Source: Filosporella fistucella
Lineage: Eukaryota > Ascomycota > Leotiomycetes > Helotiales
Direction of reading: 5' to 3'
NCBI GenBank assembly: GCA_030077755.1
Contig: JAQJZZ010000008.1
Location: 1,302,001-1,366,000 of the forward strand
DNA: 64,000 nt
The notes beneath the pieces are model-generated. The model had not been told where the DNA came from, made no database searches, and was given only the letters and a program-made list of their open reading frames with translations. Made by a program: the position numbers and the translations under genes. Positions 34,054 to 45,032 of the stretch are shown one piece after another (the first letter of the stretch is position 1; each line of letters opens with the position of its first letter).

Positions 34054-34465
34054 CTTCGACTTTCCTTGATGTTGGTTAGACTTAAAGGTCTAGGATATCG
34101 AGACAGGACGGGATAGCACAGGAATATTTCAGCCTCGCGTTGAACCTTAAATTTCAAGCGATGTTGATCGCCATCACGTGGAATGATCAAACTCCTCCCA
34201 TCAAAACTCCTGCAATTCTAGAAAGTTGAGTGGATGAGGCAGAAGGGTTGAAAATAGGGTATTTAAATTTGGAAATATGGATTTGAGAAAGAAAAATTTA
34301 ACATGATAATTGTTAGCCAATTTGAACTCGAAGGCCTTCACAAATTTGCTGAGTCATCCTCACACCAGGCTACTACCTCTACGTAACTCCTCTCTTTTCC
34401 CTTGCCCCATTGCTAAACAGTTCGACTATTCGAATAGTTGATTCCCATACAAGATACATCGCAAG
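34054..34465. other. Bidirectional promoter PRP46/NAS6
   Basis: This 412-bp divergent spacer has a TCACGTG box at 34174-34180 and A/T-rich sequence toward NAS6. No gene lies inside. Confidence 0.6.
34174..34180. promoter_or_regulatory. TCACGTG E-box upstream of PRP46
   Basis: ATCACGTGG context, about 120 bp before the PRP46 start codon. Confidence 0.45.
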
Positions 34466-35554
34466 ATGGAAGAGCCCTCAAAATTTGCTTTGCACGAAGC
34501 TGCCAGAGATGGGAAGAGTAAGCAAAACCCAGGTACAAATATATAGGTAGTCAACTAACTTGTCTTACAGCAAGTATTGTGGAGTCTCTCTTGAATGTAG
34601 AAATTTTTTACAGATGATCACTAAAATATTTGGGCTGAGTTGTTTCATAGGTAAATCCAAAACTCGCCGATCGTAGGGACGATGATGAACGCTTGCCAAT
34701 ACATTGGGCAGTATCATATGGCCACTTAGATATTGCTATCCTCCTGGCGGCGAGCAAGAACTTTGATCCCGATATCCAGGTATGCCGATTTTCCTATTTC
34801 TTGCACCTGCTTCTTATGTCTTGTTTCTCAGACTCAAATTTCTGATCCGGGTTCAGGATGGCTCCGGCTGGACGCCACTCATGATAGCCGTGAGCTTGAA
34901 AGATGGAGATGACTTGGTGAACTTGTTTCTCAACAAAGATGCAGATGTGAACGCCAAAAGTAAGTATAATTTATTACTTCATGTCGAATTCGAGTTACAT
35001 TTTCTAACATCTACAGACTTCGCTGGCCAAGTGTGTACATCCTCAGTGTGTGCTAACTTGCATTGACACAATCTTAGACTGCTCTTCACTTTGTCGCTTC
35101 CAAAAAGAACGTAGATTTAGCGCGCCGATTGTTAGATCACAAGCCCCCTGCTTCAGCTAGAGTCAAGGATAAACGAGGACAGTATGCAATTCATCGCGCC
35201 GCAGCGGTTGGATCAGTGCCAATCGTTGAGTTACTACTTAAGAACAAAAGCCCCTTGAACGCATCTGATGTCGCTGGCCAAACACCACTACATCATGCTA
35301 TTGCAGAGGGACACGGTAGGTTTACAGGCCCTATACCAAGAAGACCTTACCAATATCGCAGGTGATACTGCCGTTGCCTTGTTGAAAGCTGGAGCCGAAA
35401 CGGATAAGAAAGACATCGATGGTTCCCTGGCTATTGACCTTGCCCCAGATTCCCAGGTAATTTGTTCATCACATTTCACAGGGTATTTGCTGATGTTGTA
35501 CAGGTTCGCAAGTACATCGTCAGAGCTGCAGAGGCAGAGGGCATAGAGCTGTGA
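34466..35554 (+). CDS. NAS6: Proteasome assembly chaperone NAS6 (gankyrin/PSMD10), ankyrin repeats
   Basis: Eight exons (34466-34517, 34571-34596, 34651-34779, 34857-34959, 35017-35030, 35078-35315, 35362-35456, 35504-35554) encode 235 residues; the sum is divisible by three. The protein is almost entirely ankyrin repeats: FALHEAARDGK, RLPIHWAVSYGHLDIAILL, GWTPLMIAVSLKDGDDLVNLFL, TALHFVASKKNVDLARRLL, QYAIHRAAAVGSVPIVELLL and TPLHHAIAEGHGDTAVALL. NAS6 binds the C-domain of the proteasomal ATPase Rpt3 and assists assembly of the 19S base. Exon 5 is only 14 nt and supplies FAGQ, linking two repeats. Seven introns in about 1.1 kb make this the most intron-dense gene here. The exon 2 donor (GTAGAA) is weak but is the only one that closes the frame. 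Confidence 0.92.
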
Positions 35555-36271
35555 AAGCTCTACACAGCCCTACTCGGAGTGTTCAAGTTATCAGCTCGAC
35601 AGGATTTGACATGTATATACAAAGATGTCTCTGATTCCTCGTTTTGGTGAGATACTCACCCGGTTTCCAAGGGGTCGGAGAATGTCATTCCTGTCAATTG
35701 ATAGAAGAATGAAGGATGATTTTACCCGATAGTGGAAGGTTAATTTGCAGAACCGACGCTGATTACTACCTACAAAAAAACGATCACCTTGAATGGGAAA
35801 TGCTTGTAGGGAGGGAGGGAGGAGCTCGTTGACTCGGTTGAGTCGGCCGAACCCTCAGGGGTAGCGAGTATTGATGGTTGGCTGAGTAGTGAGGTTGTCG
35901 AGGATGTAACAGTTGACTGCTCGTGCTAATATTGACGAGCCCAATCTATATAATTTCGCATGCCAATGACTTTTCAGAATGAAAGAATAACATCCATGCG
36001 CGGTCTGTAGACAATTTCTGTCTCATGTATAGCTCGTCAATGTAATCGTTATCGGAACTTGAGATTGCTCCGACCCCCATCGTCCCGCCGTCAGTGAAGT
36101 GAAAGTGACGAATGCGAAAGCGGAAAATAGGACAGGAGCTTAACTCCGCCGAAGGCTACAACTCGACCTCGCGTTCACCATTTATTCCTGCAGCCCCGGT
36201 GAATCAGAGGCGTATTTGTTCAGTACTTAATCCTTTCTCTCCTTTTTTTCATTTCTCATTCTCCATAATCA
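35555..36271. other. Intergenic, no supported gene
   Basis: This stretch holds the 3' end of NAS6 and the promoter of the NAPE-PLD-like gene, with a T/C-rich tract just before the start (36230-36270). I see no RNA gene or repeat. Confidence 0.5.
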
Positions 36272-37636
36272 ATGCGCTCTTTTTTTCGTGCGTTCTTACG
36301 GCGTCGTCCTTTTCGCACCAACGAGCAGCCTAACACGAAGCAATCACCAACTCAGGTTCGACTAATGTCTGGCGGAATGACGGCCGCTGTTGCTTATGCG
36401 TGTTCTATGACCAGTCCCACGGCATTGGGAGCTGTGCCAGAGGATTCGGGAGCTTTGGCACATCACAACAAGAATGGGAAAGGATTCACTAATCCCTGGG
36501 AATCATGGAGAGATATGTCTGGCCCTGCCATTATGAAGGCCATGATTTGGTTGGTAGTTTTTCAAGTATAGCAGGCATAGAATATATCATTAACGAACTA
36601 TAGGAGAAGATTGACGGGCGACCTGGTGTTTCCAGACACAACTCCTCCAACAGTCACTGTCATAGAGCCGAAATTCCTCCCCTCTAGAACAGCTTCTCCA
36701 GCTCTGCGAGCGACATGGCTAGGACATGCTGCATATTATGTCGAATTTCCTGGCGGACTTCGTGTCCTGTTTGACCCCGTATTTGAAGATCGATGCAGTC
36801 CATTTTCATTCATGGGACCGAAGCGTTACACAGAAGTTCCATGTCATATTAAGGATCTCCCCGTCGTCGATGTTGTGGTGATTTCGCACTCTCACTACGA
36901 CCATCTTAGCCACCCTACAGTTCTGGAAATCCACAAGCATCATCCCAATGCAACTTTCCTTGTCGGTCTTGGTTTGAAGAAATGGTTCCACGATTGCGGA
37001 ATAAAAAATGTTGAAGAGATGGACTGGTGGAACGATGTTGACATCAAACTATCTTTAGAGACTGGGGAGAAACGCGTGTCTACAGCATCTGCCGAAAATG
37101 AGAGCCCTCCGGCTTCAGACTCATCTGATATCACGGCACGCATATCATGTCTACCCTGCCAACATACCTCTGCCCGGACTGCTTTCGATAAAGGTGACAC
37201 TTTATGGTGTTCTTGGGCCGTAGAGTCTGGCGGCAAGAAGGTCTGGTTTGGAGGGGATACCGGGTACCGTGCAGTCCCTGAAATCCCCAAGGGCGAAGAC
37301 GATTACGGAGAAAAATTTAATAACCTCCCACACTGTCCGGCATTCAAGCAGATTGGAGATCTTCGTGGGCCCTTCGATCTTGGTCTGATTCCTATAGGAG
37401 CGTATGATCCCAGGCATATCATGAGCCCAATGCACGCAAATCCTTTTGATAGTGTGAACATCTTCCTTGATACAAAGTGTAAAAAGGCAATGGGTATTCA
37501 TTGGGGTACTTGGGTTTTGACTACTGAAGATGTTCTTGAACCTCCCGTGCTACTGAAAGCAGCAATGAAGAAGAAAGGGTTGCCAGAAACTGGTGTATTT
37601 GATGTTTGTGAGATCGGGGAGAGCAGGGAATTTTAA
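36272..37636 (+). CDS. N-acyl-phosphatidylethanolamine phospholipase D-like metallo-hydrolase
   Basis: Two exons (36272-36549, 36604-37636) encode 436 residues. The metallo-beta-lactamase zinc motif is SHSHYDHLS with H188, H190, D192 and H193. It is preceded by ATWLGHAAYYVEFPGGLRVL and FDPVFEDRCSPFSFMGPKR, and followed by LPCQHTSAR and a VWFGGDTGYR aspartate; all are NAPE-PLD/FMP30 family blocks. MGIHWGTWVLT provides the last histidine. The enzymes release N-acylethanolamines from N-acylated phosphatidylethanolamine; the yeast relative FMP30 is mitochondrial. The N-terminus here (MRSFFRAFLRRRPFR) is basic and fits a mitochondrial presequence (inference). The intron donor GTTGGT is weak but keeps frame and gives KAMIWRRLTGD. 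A Ser-rich insertion near residues 255-280 is extra relative to animal enzymes. Confidence 0.9.
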
Positions 37637-38044
37637 GGTACATAGTTAAGGTGCCGAGTGGTATCTCATGGGGTGCTTCATAATAGCACAAATAGCATGT
37701 AACAACAATAATGACAAACTCAACATCGTGCAATTGGGACCTGTCATTTCCTATGGAGTACAATTTGATGGGACAGCATAAGGCTGCCCACCATATTGTA
37801 ATTCTTGCTATGTGACAAAAAAAAGCTGCTTTTTGGGAGAAAATGACCGACGAAACATTAGCCTTGAGGAAAGTCGTGTGTTCACATCACAGTTCGTTCT
37901 CTCCAACCTTCAGAAGATCATGAAGTCCATATTCAAAGACCATGACTATTTCCGAAAATATAGAACTTATCATAACCGTTGCAATCATTTCCAATCTAGT
38001 CTTGTGTTATTACTACGGTCATAGCATCTGAAGGGTCATTGTAT
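37637..38044. other. Convergent intergenic spacer
   Basis: This holds the 3' regions of the NAPE-PLD-like gene and the SR protein gene. Nothing else is visible. Confidence 0.55.
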
Positions 38045-39639
38045 TTACCAGTAACGGCGAGGAGGTCTCTCATAGTCGTAAGGAGCATCCCTTGGAGGGT
38101 AATCTCTTGGTGGAGGACGATCGTATGGAGGTCTGCCATTGACGTATGGGTCAGGAGGATAGTCACGTCGATACGGATCCTCGAAGCGGCCTCGGGGGGG
38201 AGGATAGTCATCGATTGGACCGCGGGCTCTGGGAGGGGAACGATAACGGCCACGGTCATCATCATAATAGCCGCGGCGGGGAGGGCTTCGGTCACGGTAT
38301 CCATCACGTCTGGGGCTGTAGCCACGGGATGGACCACGACGATCATAGTCATCGGCTGGATATGATCGACGTGGAACGGGAGATCGGGAACGAGCTCGGT
38401 CGCGGGGGATATCAGGTTGGGTCTCATTGCATCAGCAGAAATCTTTTCAACTTTAGGACAGGAGAGCTCACATCGGCAACACAGGTCACACGAACGCCTT
38501 TGAACTCACGGCCGTCGAGTTTCTCTACTGCGGTCTTGAGGTCTGCAGCAGTCTCGAATTCAACAAAGCTTCTAATAGATTGTTAACAAGGAGAATCTTG
38601 GGACCGGGGAAGGCTTACCCTTTGCCATCGCGGTCGCGGCCAGTCTCGGAGTAGACGACATCGAGGCTTGATTGACGGGCGAAGTCTTTGAGGTCCTATA
38701 TCCAGAATCCATGTAAGTCGTTATCCAGGTATGTTGGTGAGCAAACGCCATGGTAAAGGTTGTTGCCATCCAAATAGAGTATGCAAAATAGATCCCAGAT
38801 GAACAGGTACAAAGGTCCTATGGTTGAGCTCCTTCCATTTCAGAGCGACGCTGTCCGGTTATAGGAACGGCAATAATTGACAGAGCAGAAAGAAGTCGAA
38901 AATATAAGAAAGGCCAGATACAGGGGATATTATCCATCAAGTCCAAGGCTGCTCAAGCAAATGCACTAGCACACTGCGAGGCACTTCTAACCAAGGCAGG
39001 GCGTGATGCTGGCCTGGACTGATCATACTGTGCTGAAGAGGACGTCCTTGACAACAATGAGGGCGTCCAAATATGTTGCTCATAGTCCAAATAGCATTAT
39101 TTGAGATCCAAAAGTCCGGATGAAGGAACGGGGGTAACAGACCTGCCAGCTGGTCTCACCGGGAAGTCCAGAAATTTGCATACGATGCGGGGTGCGTCGT
39201 GGTCTGGGGGCTGTACGTTCAGTGTTGGGAAAGGCATCGCGACTGCGAGTACCTCGAGCAAACTGAACGGTCAAACGCTCACCCATGAAGTCTGAGCCGT
39301 GGAAGGCTATGCGTAGATGTAAAGTTATTAAATATTCGACCAGAGGAGATTGAATGCGGCCATACCGGGAACCACATCGCGGGCATCCATTGCATCCTTG
39401 TATTCGATGAATCCAAACCCATTCATGAGCTTGATCTCGGTGATCTCTCCAGTGCCATGAGTGTTGAAGTGGGCTTCAACATCAGCCTTTGTAGCTATAT
39501 GGAGTCAGTTTGGTTTTCTCAGGAGAGCTTGCGCGTCGAGCTTTGTTGATGCGCGCTTGTGTAATACGGATGCGGTATTCGACCTACCATTACGAGGAAG
39601 GTTGCCCAGGTACAACCTGGTGGAGGAGACCTCTGTCAT
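38045..39639 (-). CDS. SR-type splicing factor with two RRMs (Srp2-like)
   Basis: Six exons on the minus strand (39639-39588, 39494-39366, 39306-39143, 38695-38619, 38571-38472, 38422-38045) encode 299 residues. RRM1 starts with the RNP2 motif LYLGNLPRN and has RNP1-like NGFGFIEYKD. RRM2 starts MQISGLPGETSWQDLKDF, with GSFVEFET as RNP1; this SWQDLKD-type region is the pseudo-RRM hallmark of SR proteins. The C-terminal third is rich in RS, RRG, RSPP and DYPP and ends in PRRYW. Such proteins bind exons and recruit U1 and U2AF to promote splicing, shuttling with mRNA. Intron 3, between the RRM2 start and SWQ-DLKD, is 447 nt, about nine times the local norm. The last intron uses a GAG acceptor, the only one giving an open frame. 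Confidence 0.9.
38696..39142 (-). other. Unusually long (447-nt) intron in the SR protein gene
   Basis: Donor is GTCTGT after CAG and acceptor is GATATAG. Most other introns in the window are 45-140 nt. The intron lies inside RRM2. Fungal and animal SR genes often regulate their own level by alternative splicing, so a regulated exon or retained form is possible (inference). Confidence 0.7.
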
Positions 39640-40388
39640 GTTGCGTAGTTGTTAATAGACACGCTAGAGTCGTCCTTGACAGATGGATCGAGGGGAGGCG
39701 AAGCTCAGATGGACTGCTGTAGTCTGGAAAAACACGTCAAACGTGTATCAGCAGCGCGACAAGCTTGCTGTCTTTGCGAAAAGAAATTGGATCTGAAGTT
39801 ACGATGATGCGCAACCAGGGAGAAGTTATTGCATATGGATGCAAGTTGATGTAAAAGAAGGTGGGCGAGGAAGATCGAGGGTGACGAGGCGGAACAGAAA
39901 AGAGACAGGATGGGCGGGCGAAACGTCGATTGGCCAAAAACCGATTAGCGTCGGGCGAGGTGCACGGACGCAAACAAGGAACAAACAACAGCTCCTTGAC
40001 ACGAGGAGGACTGGACAGGCGAGACCGGGAGACTCAAGCAGAGACAATTGTCGCTACTCGGATTAACAAGGCTGGAGGATCAATAAAAAGGGCAATGTTG
40101 CATTTGCCTTCTTAATTTTCACAAATGAGGCTGCAAGCATACTTCCAGACAGAAGTATTCATTAAGACACAGAATTCATTTTCATACTTCGTTAATGAGC
40201 CCTCCAACCTCCTTCAGTGACAGGTTTGCACATGAATTGTAGCCAACAGACAGCCTCAATCGCTCCTCCGAACGCCGCCTTCATCCTCCCTCCATCATAA
40301 TTCAAAACTCCACAACGCCCCACCCTACGGGCGTGGTTGGAACTTAGGTACAGTATTACCACAAAAACAATAGCCAAACTTGAGCAGC
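39640..40388. other. Intergenic, no supported gene
   Basis: This is the promoter of the SR gene and the 3' region of NDC80. A frame at 39839-40066 is open but has biased purine-rich composition and overlaps others. No gene is called. Confidence 0.5.
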
Positions 40389-42794
40389 TCATCGCACTTC
40401 AACATCCTGGGTATCATCTAAACCTTCATCACCACCTCCCAACTCATGTTCCACCTCATCTACAACAAATCCTTCATAATCTTCCAAATTCTTCTGGATG
40501 TGAACCTTGAATTTGATGATATCATTGAGCATTTTTTCGATCTCGGTGTGGAGTTCTTCTCGAAGTGCATTTGCACGAAGAGTGAGCTGCTCATATCTAG
40601 TTGATATTAGCATGTGCCTCATCTAATATGTGGCAAGAAGGACCTACTCAATGTTTGTATTCATTTCGCGCTGCTCCATCAACTGAACAGATTCGGTAAG
40701 TCCAGCTCGCATTTTCGCAAGCTCCTTTTCCATCTTTTCAATTTGAGTATCAGAAGCTATTTTTTGAGTTGTGGTTACCTGTCCATGTTAGAGTCTATCA
40801 AGCCTATCACGATTTTCTATTCAACTCACCTCCTTAGTCTTCTCGTATTCTTCTTCGGCAGCTCTGACTCTGTGTTCAAGCGCCTCGACCTCGCCGCGCT
40901 TGTCTTCGATGGCTTCTTTGATACCATCGAGCAAGTCATGGTGTTTCATCATCTCGTCCATGGCAAGAGTGCGTCTCTCAGAAATCTCCTTTCTCAAGCT
41001 TGAGAAACTAGTTTTTACCTGCCCACGAAGATCTAGATTGAGGATATGCGCAGGCTGGTACCCAGTGACCGGGTCGGCCAGAAGTCTGTCACTATCGGCG
41101 TTACCGCCCCCGGAGGCTCCCATTTGTGAAGAAGAAAAGTTTGGACCTTCATTGACAACTACTTGCAATTCGTAATTTTTCCCTTTCGCATTCGGTGCAG
41201 TCGAAGGAATGAGGCCAATTTGGTATCCAAGACTGTTGTACTTGTCCACCATACGTTCCAATTCCTCAAGTTTTTGGCTGGCTTCGAGTTCTTTCTCAGA
41301 TACTTTTCGTTTTGCCTCTTCCAGTCTTAGGGAGGTTGACTCGATGCCTTTTTGGAGACGCTCTCTCTCAGACGTCATGCGATCAATGTCTGCCATGCTA
41401 ATGCCTTGATCATCTACCGCCTTCTGCAGATTTGATCTTTCTTCGTCGGCCTCCTTCAGTTCCAACATTACTTTATCTAATTCCTCTTGGAGAAATTGAA
41501 TGCGTGATTCGTACTTCTCCGACTTCTTGTTCATACGGCTGTCGAATTCTTCGAATTTGAACTTGTCATCTTCCATAATCTTGAAGTTTCGATCCAGAGT
41601 CGCCATATCAGATCCAGATTTCTCGAGCATCTCAATCTCTTTCTGCAAACGCTCATGCTCTCCTTCCAAAATTTGCAGCTCGTCAAGGTATTTTGCGTTA
41701 GATCTGTCGAATTCCTGGGCCATTGCTTGTACGTGAGGGGCAAGAACCCTGTCCTGGTCATCGTCTCCAGCATCTTCGTCCATGGAAAGCCAATCCCGAT
41801 ATGCCCTACTCAAAAATTCGAATACAATTTTATCGCTGCTCACATCGACGCCATTCTCTGCGCAGGCATCGTCATACTGGCTTGCAGCGTAGCCATCCAA
41901 CATTTGAGCAAGCTGCATCATCCAATGTAGCAAGCCCAAGAACAGATGCCATGAGTTGGCTGAACCAACAGCTGCGAGAGAGCTTTTTGTGATCATCTTT
42001 TGATATGGATATCTTAGCTGTACCAATATCGGCGGCACTTCTTGGTCTATACTTTTCTGGAAACGATAGCTTGGGTCGATTCTATGGTAAAGCCACTGAA
42101 ACATGTAGTTGAAGTCCTTTTGAGTTGGTGACTTGATTGTATTCTGAGAGACCATATGTTTCATCTCCATCTCAAAGTTGTTTGCCGCCATATACTCAAG
42201 AAGTTCCTGGCCAATCCTAGTTTGGTATGTCCTGTCTCTCAAAGGGCGAGGGTCCTTGGGGACACCTGCTGGCTGCGGTGCTTGCTGGAAAAAGCTTTGA
42301 TGGCCCATAGGTCCACTTGTCGACGTCCTCGACCGATAAACACTGCTTCTACGCTCAGCACTCTCTGCTGATGATCGTCCCATCCCGCCTGGCGCGTAAC
42401 TCTTCCTCCCACTATTATTCTGAAATGATGTTCGCTTCACGGATGACATTCCCATTTCTGCAAGATTTGTTCCCGAAGATGAGCGCTGGAACATTGGCTG
42501 ATTTGGTCGGGGAGGCGCAAGTGATGCTCGTGATCCAGATATCGAACGCACATGGCTCGCGGTGAACGGCGCATTACTATTCGACATGGAATTCGACCGC
42601 TTCATTGCCGATGCGGGCTGAGGGATGTTTGAATTATAGCCAATACCACCAAGAGTCTACAAAAGTTGTTAAAATTCGAAGTTGAGGAGTTTGTTTCGGG
42701 GAGAGGAGATGTGCAGATAATCTCTACTTGCGCAGTCAAATATACGTACCTCGCGTGGTCGGCGCACCGAGAAAAGACCTGTGTCTTGCGACAT
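40389..42794 (-). CDS. NDC80: Kinetochore protein NDC80 (HEC1)
   Basis: Four minus-strand exons (42794-42750, 42656-40830, 40778-40648, 40596-40389) encode 736 residues. The first exon supplies [15 protein letters not shown], followed after a 93-nt intron by [20 protein letters not shown] and a basic, Ser-rich, disordered tail that is the site of Aurora B control in the family. The calponin-homology domain covers roughly residues 125-300 ([53 protein letters not shown]). Long coiled coils follow to near the end, broken around residues 475-540 by a Gly/Ser-rich loop. NDC80 pairs with NUF2 to bind microtubules at the outer kinetochore, and its C-terminus joins SPC24/SPC25. The C-terminal tail is acidic ([19 protein letters not shown]). 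Confidence 0.96.
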
Positions 42795-43157
42795 TTTTGG
42801 TCAACAATGTTGCGCCAAATGTTAATTCAATGTTGTGATGAGCAGTGCGATTTTGATATTGGCGATGCTGTTTATTGATCTCCCAAGATTTTGTGAAGTC
42901 GAGCTGTGTTGTTATGCGACTGGATGTCAATAATGGATGTAAACATCCACAAGGGGACTAGTGTAGCCGCTGCCAATTCCGCAATCACGTGCATTTGGCG
43001 CTGCTCAAATTGAGCGGCCTGCCTCGGTTCACCGGCCACTGCCATTTCCACCGAAAGTTCCCCAGATTTTGGGCTTTTCTATTTCCTAGATACTAGAGGG
43101 TCTCGCAGTTCATCAATCATCTTGGGAAGCAAGCGCGTAGGCGCCTGAATCTTCACG
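42795..43157. other. Bidirectional promoter NDC80/PEX14
   Basis: This 363-bp divergent spacer carries a TCACGTG box at 42985-42991 near its middle. Confidence 0.6.
42985..42991. promoter_or_regulatory. TCACGTG E-box between NDC80 and PEX14
   Basis: ATCACGTGC context, about 170-190 bp from both start codons. Confidence 0.45.
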
Positions 43158-44366
43158 ATGACTGTCCGTGAAGACTTGGTGGCATCTGCTGTAAGTTGTC
43201 AGAATGCTAGCAATGAAATAAAGCTGACCAACATTCAGGTTACATGTGAGAGTTATGGCTGTGAAAGGGGATTTGCACGCCAGCTAACATTAACGTACAG
43301 TCCTTCAAGATCCCAGTGTCGCAGGATCGCCCATCGAAAATCGAGTCGCCTTCCTTCAATCCAAGAATTTAACACAAGAAGAAGTCGATACTGCACTCGC
43401 TCGTGCTGGGGGAGATACGGCGCCAGCAACCTATTCCAACTATGCGCCTCCGCAACAACAACACGCTATGCGACAGCCTCAGCCTGGATATGGGGGGTAT
43501 CAGCAATATCCGTGGCAGCAGCCTCCTCCACCTGAAGTCCCAAAGAGGGACTGGAGAGACTGGTTTATTATGGCAACTGTAATGGGAGGGGTTGGGTATG
43601 GATTGTACTTTGTTGCAAAAGTGTGTTCCCTGCTCTTTTGAGATCTTGCACCCAAGGCTAACATTCTTCACAGCGATATGTCTACCCAATGATTGCCCCT
43701 CCTACCCCAGCTCAATTGGAGCAAGATAAGCAGTCTATCGATGAGTCTTTCGAAAAGGCCTTTTCACTTCTAGACCAGTTGGCGAAGGATACCGAAACAC
43801 TAAAGTCATCGGAACAAGCTCGGACAGAACGGTTGGATGCCGCTTTGACCGAGGTGGAGAGCGTTATAAGTGAGTTGAAGACAGCCAGCCGACGCCGGGA
43901 GGAAGAATCCCGAAGGGTGGGAGAAGAGGTCCGTGGATTAAAGGATTTGATACCGAAGGCTATGGAGGGACAAAAAGAAACGACTGATTCAAGGTTGAGG
44001 GAATTGAATACAGAACTAAAGAGTCTGAAGACCTTGATGGGCCAAAGGATGAACCCGACTCCATCAACATCTGCCAGTCTGTATGGTCGCACATCAACCC
44101 CACCGGCGTCCTCTTCAAAGCCTGCCAGCACCACACCAGTATCACCCATCGAAAATACCACCCCAAAGCCAGCATCAGTCAGTAATGGAACTGGAACTGA
44201 AAGTGTAGCTTCCCTTCAAGGGCGAAGTTCAGGCAGTTTCAACACAGGTGCCCCAATCAATCGGGCAGCGATTCCAGCCTGGCAGATGGCGGCAGCAAAT
44301 AAGAGCTTAAGCTCAGCCAATACAGCAGGGACAAGCAATGGGGCACAAGATGCTAGTGGGTCGTGA
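43158..44366 (+). CDS. PEX14: Peroxisomal membrane protein PEX14
   Basis: Four exons (43158-43190, 43239-43245, 43301-43620, 43674-44366) encode 350 residues. Exon 2 is a 7-nt microexon (GTTACAT) that joins MTVREDLVASA to VTFLQDPSV and then NRVAFLQSKNLTQEEVDTALARAG, the conserved PEX14 N-terminal domain that binds PEX5 WxxxF motifs. A Pro/Gln/Tyr-rich linker follows, then the hydrophobic segment WFIMATVMGGVGYGLYFVAK from residue 101. A coiled coil (about residues 130-230) and a Ser/Thr/Pro-rich tail complete it. PEX14 is the docking component for cargo-loaded PEX5 and forms the transient import pore with it in the peroxisome membrane. The intron between residues 120 and 121 is 53 nt with a GTGTGT donor. 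The promoter is shared with NDC80. Confidence 0.95.
43239..43245 (+). other. 7-nt microexon in PEX14
   Basis: ATTCAG, then GTTACAT, then GTGAGA. The seven bases encode Val-Thr and the first base of Phe; adding them gives VTFLQDPSV in frame. The flanking introns are 48 and 55 nt, each with CTGAC or CTAAC branch sites. Confidence 0.85.
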
Positions 44367-45032
44367 TAAGGAATTATCTTTTGGAAGAATGTCAAGGCAA
44401 GGGTAGGTTTACATTCGGCGGCGTTTTCTGGGAATCACCAAATAGCAGGTAGATTTAATGTACTGTAAGGTAGTCAAGCTTTCTGAACTTAACATTTGAA
44501 CATGAACAGACTGTAAGTGTCTGTGCCTTGTTGAAATCCTGCATGGTACTGTGGCACTACATTGATCCTCCCGGCGGAGATATCCGCGTGCAGATGCGGC
44601 ACACCTCGCAAGATGCTTGACCTTTCTCAAACAATTCAGAATGTGGGGATACATCTTCCAGCACCTTATCTTGTTTCCAGATGATCAAAGCCAGCAAGGC
44701 ATGCCCGGCCGGTAAGAATCCTCGAATTTCATCGCAAGATGTGAAACCAATTCTACGGGCCACGAGATCAAGCCCTTAAGAGACGCCCTAGTTCGATGCC
44801 TCGGTATCTATTATCACTGGATGTCCTGGGACAACGCGCCGCCTGTTGCGAACTTTCGGACGATGAGTAGGTAGGTCGACCAAGAGGACACTCTTCTTGT
44901 TTCCAGTTCGCTCATCTTTTTTTTTCTTGCTGCAATCCATAGCCCTCTTTCATTCTTTGGTTCTCAGGTTCCTTCTGATCTATAACTGTCAGACTTCATA
45001 AACTTGTCTTGCAGCCCTCCGACATCTTCAAA
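44367..45032. other. Intergenic, no supported gene
   Basis: This stretch lies between two plus-strand genes. A T-rich tract occurs near 44918-44930, just before the esterase leader. A minus-strand frame at 44409-44763 overlaps others and has no domain. Confidence 0.5.

Noticed and set aside
38039..38427. Open frames on both strands over the SR protein C-terminus
   Set aside because: They are shadows of the arginine/serine/proline-rich last exon, whose true frame is the one ending in PRRYW.
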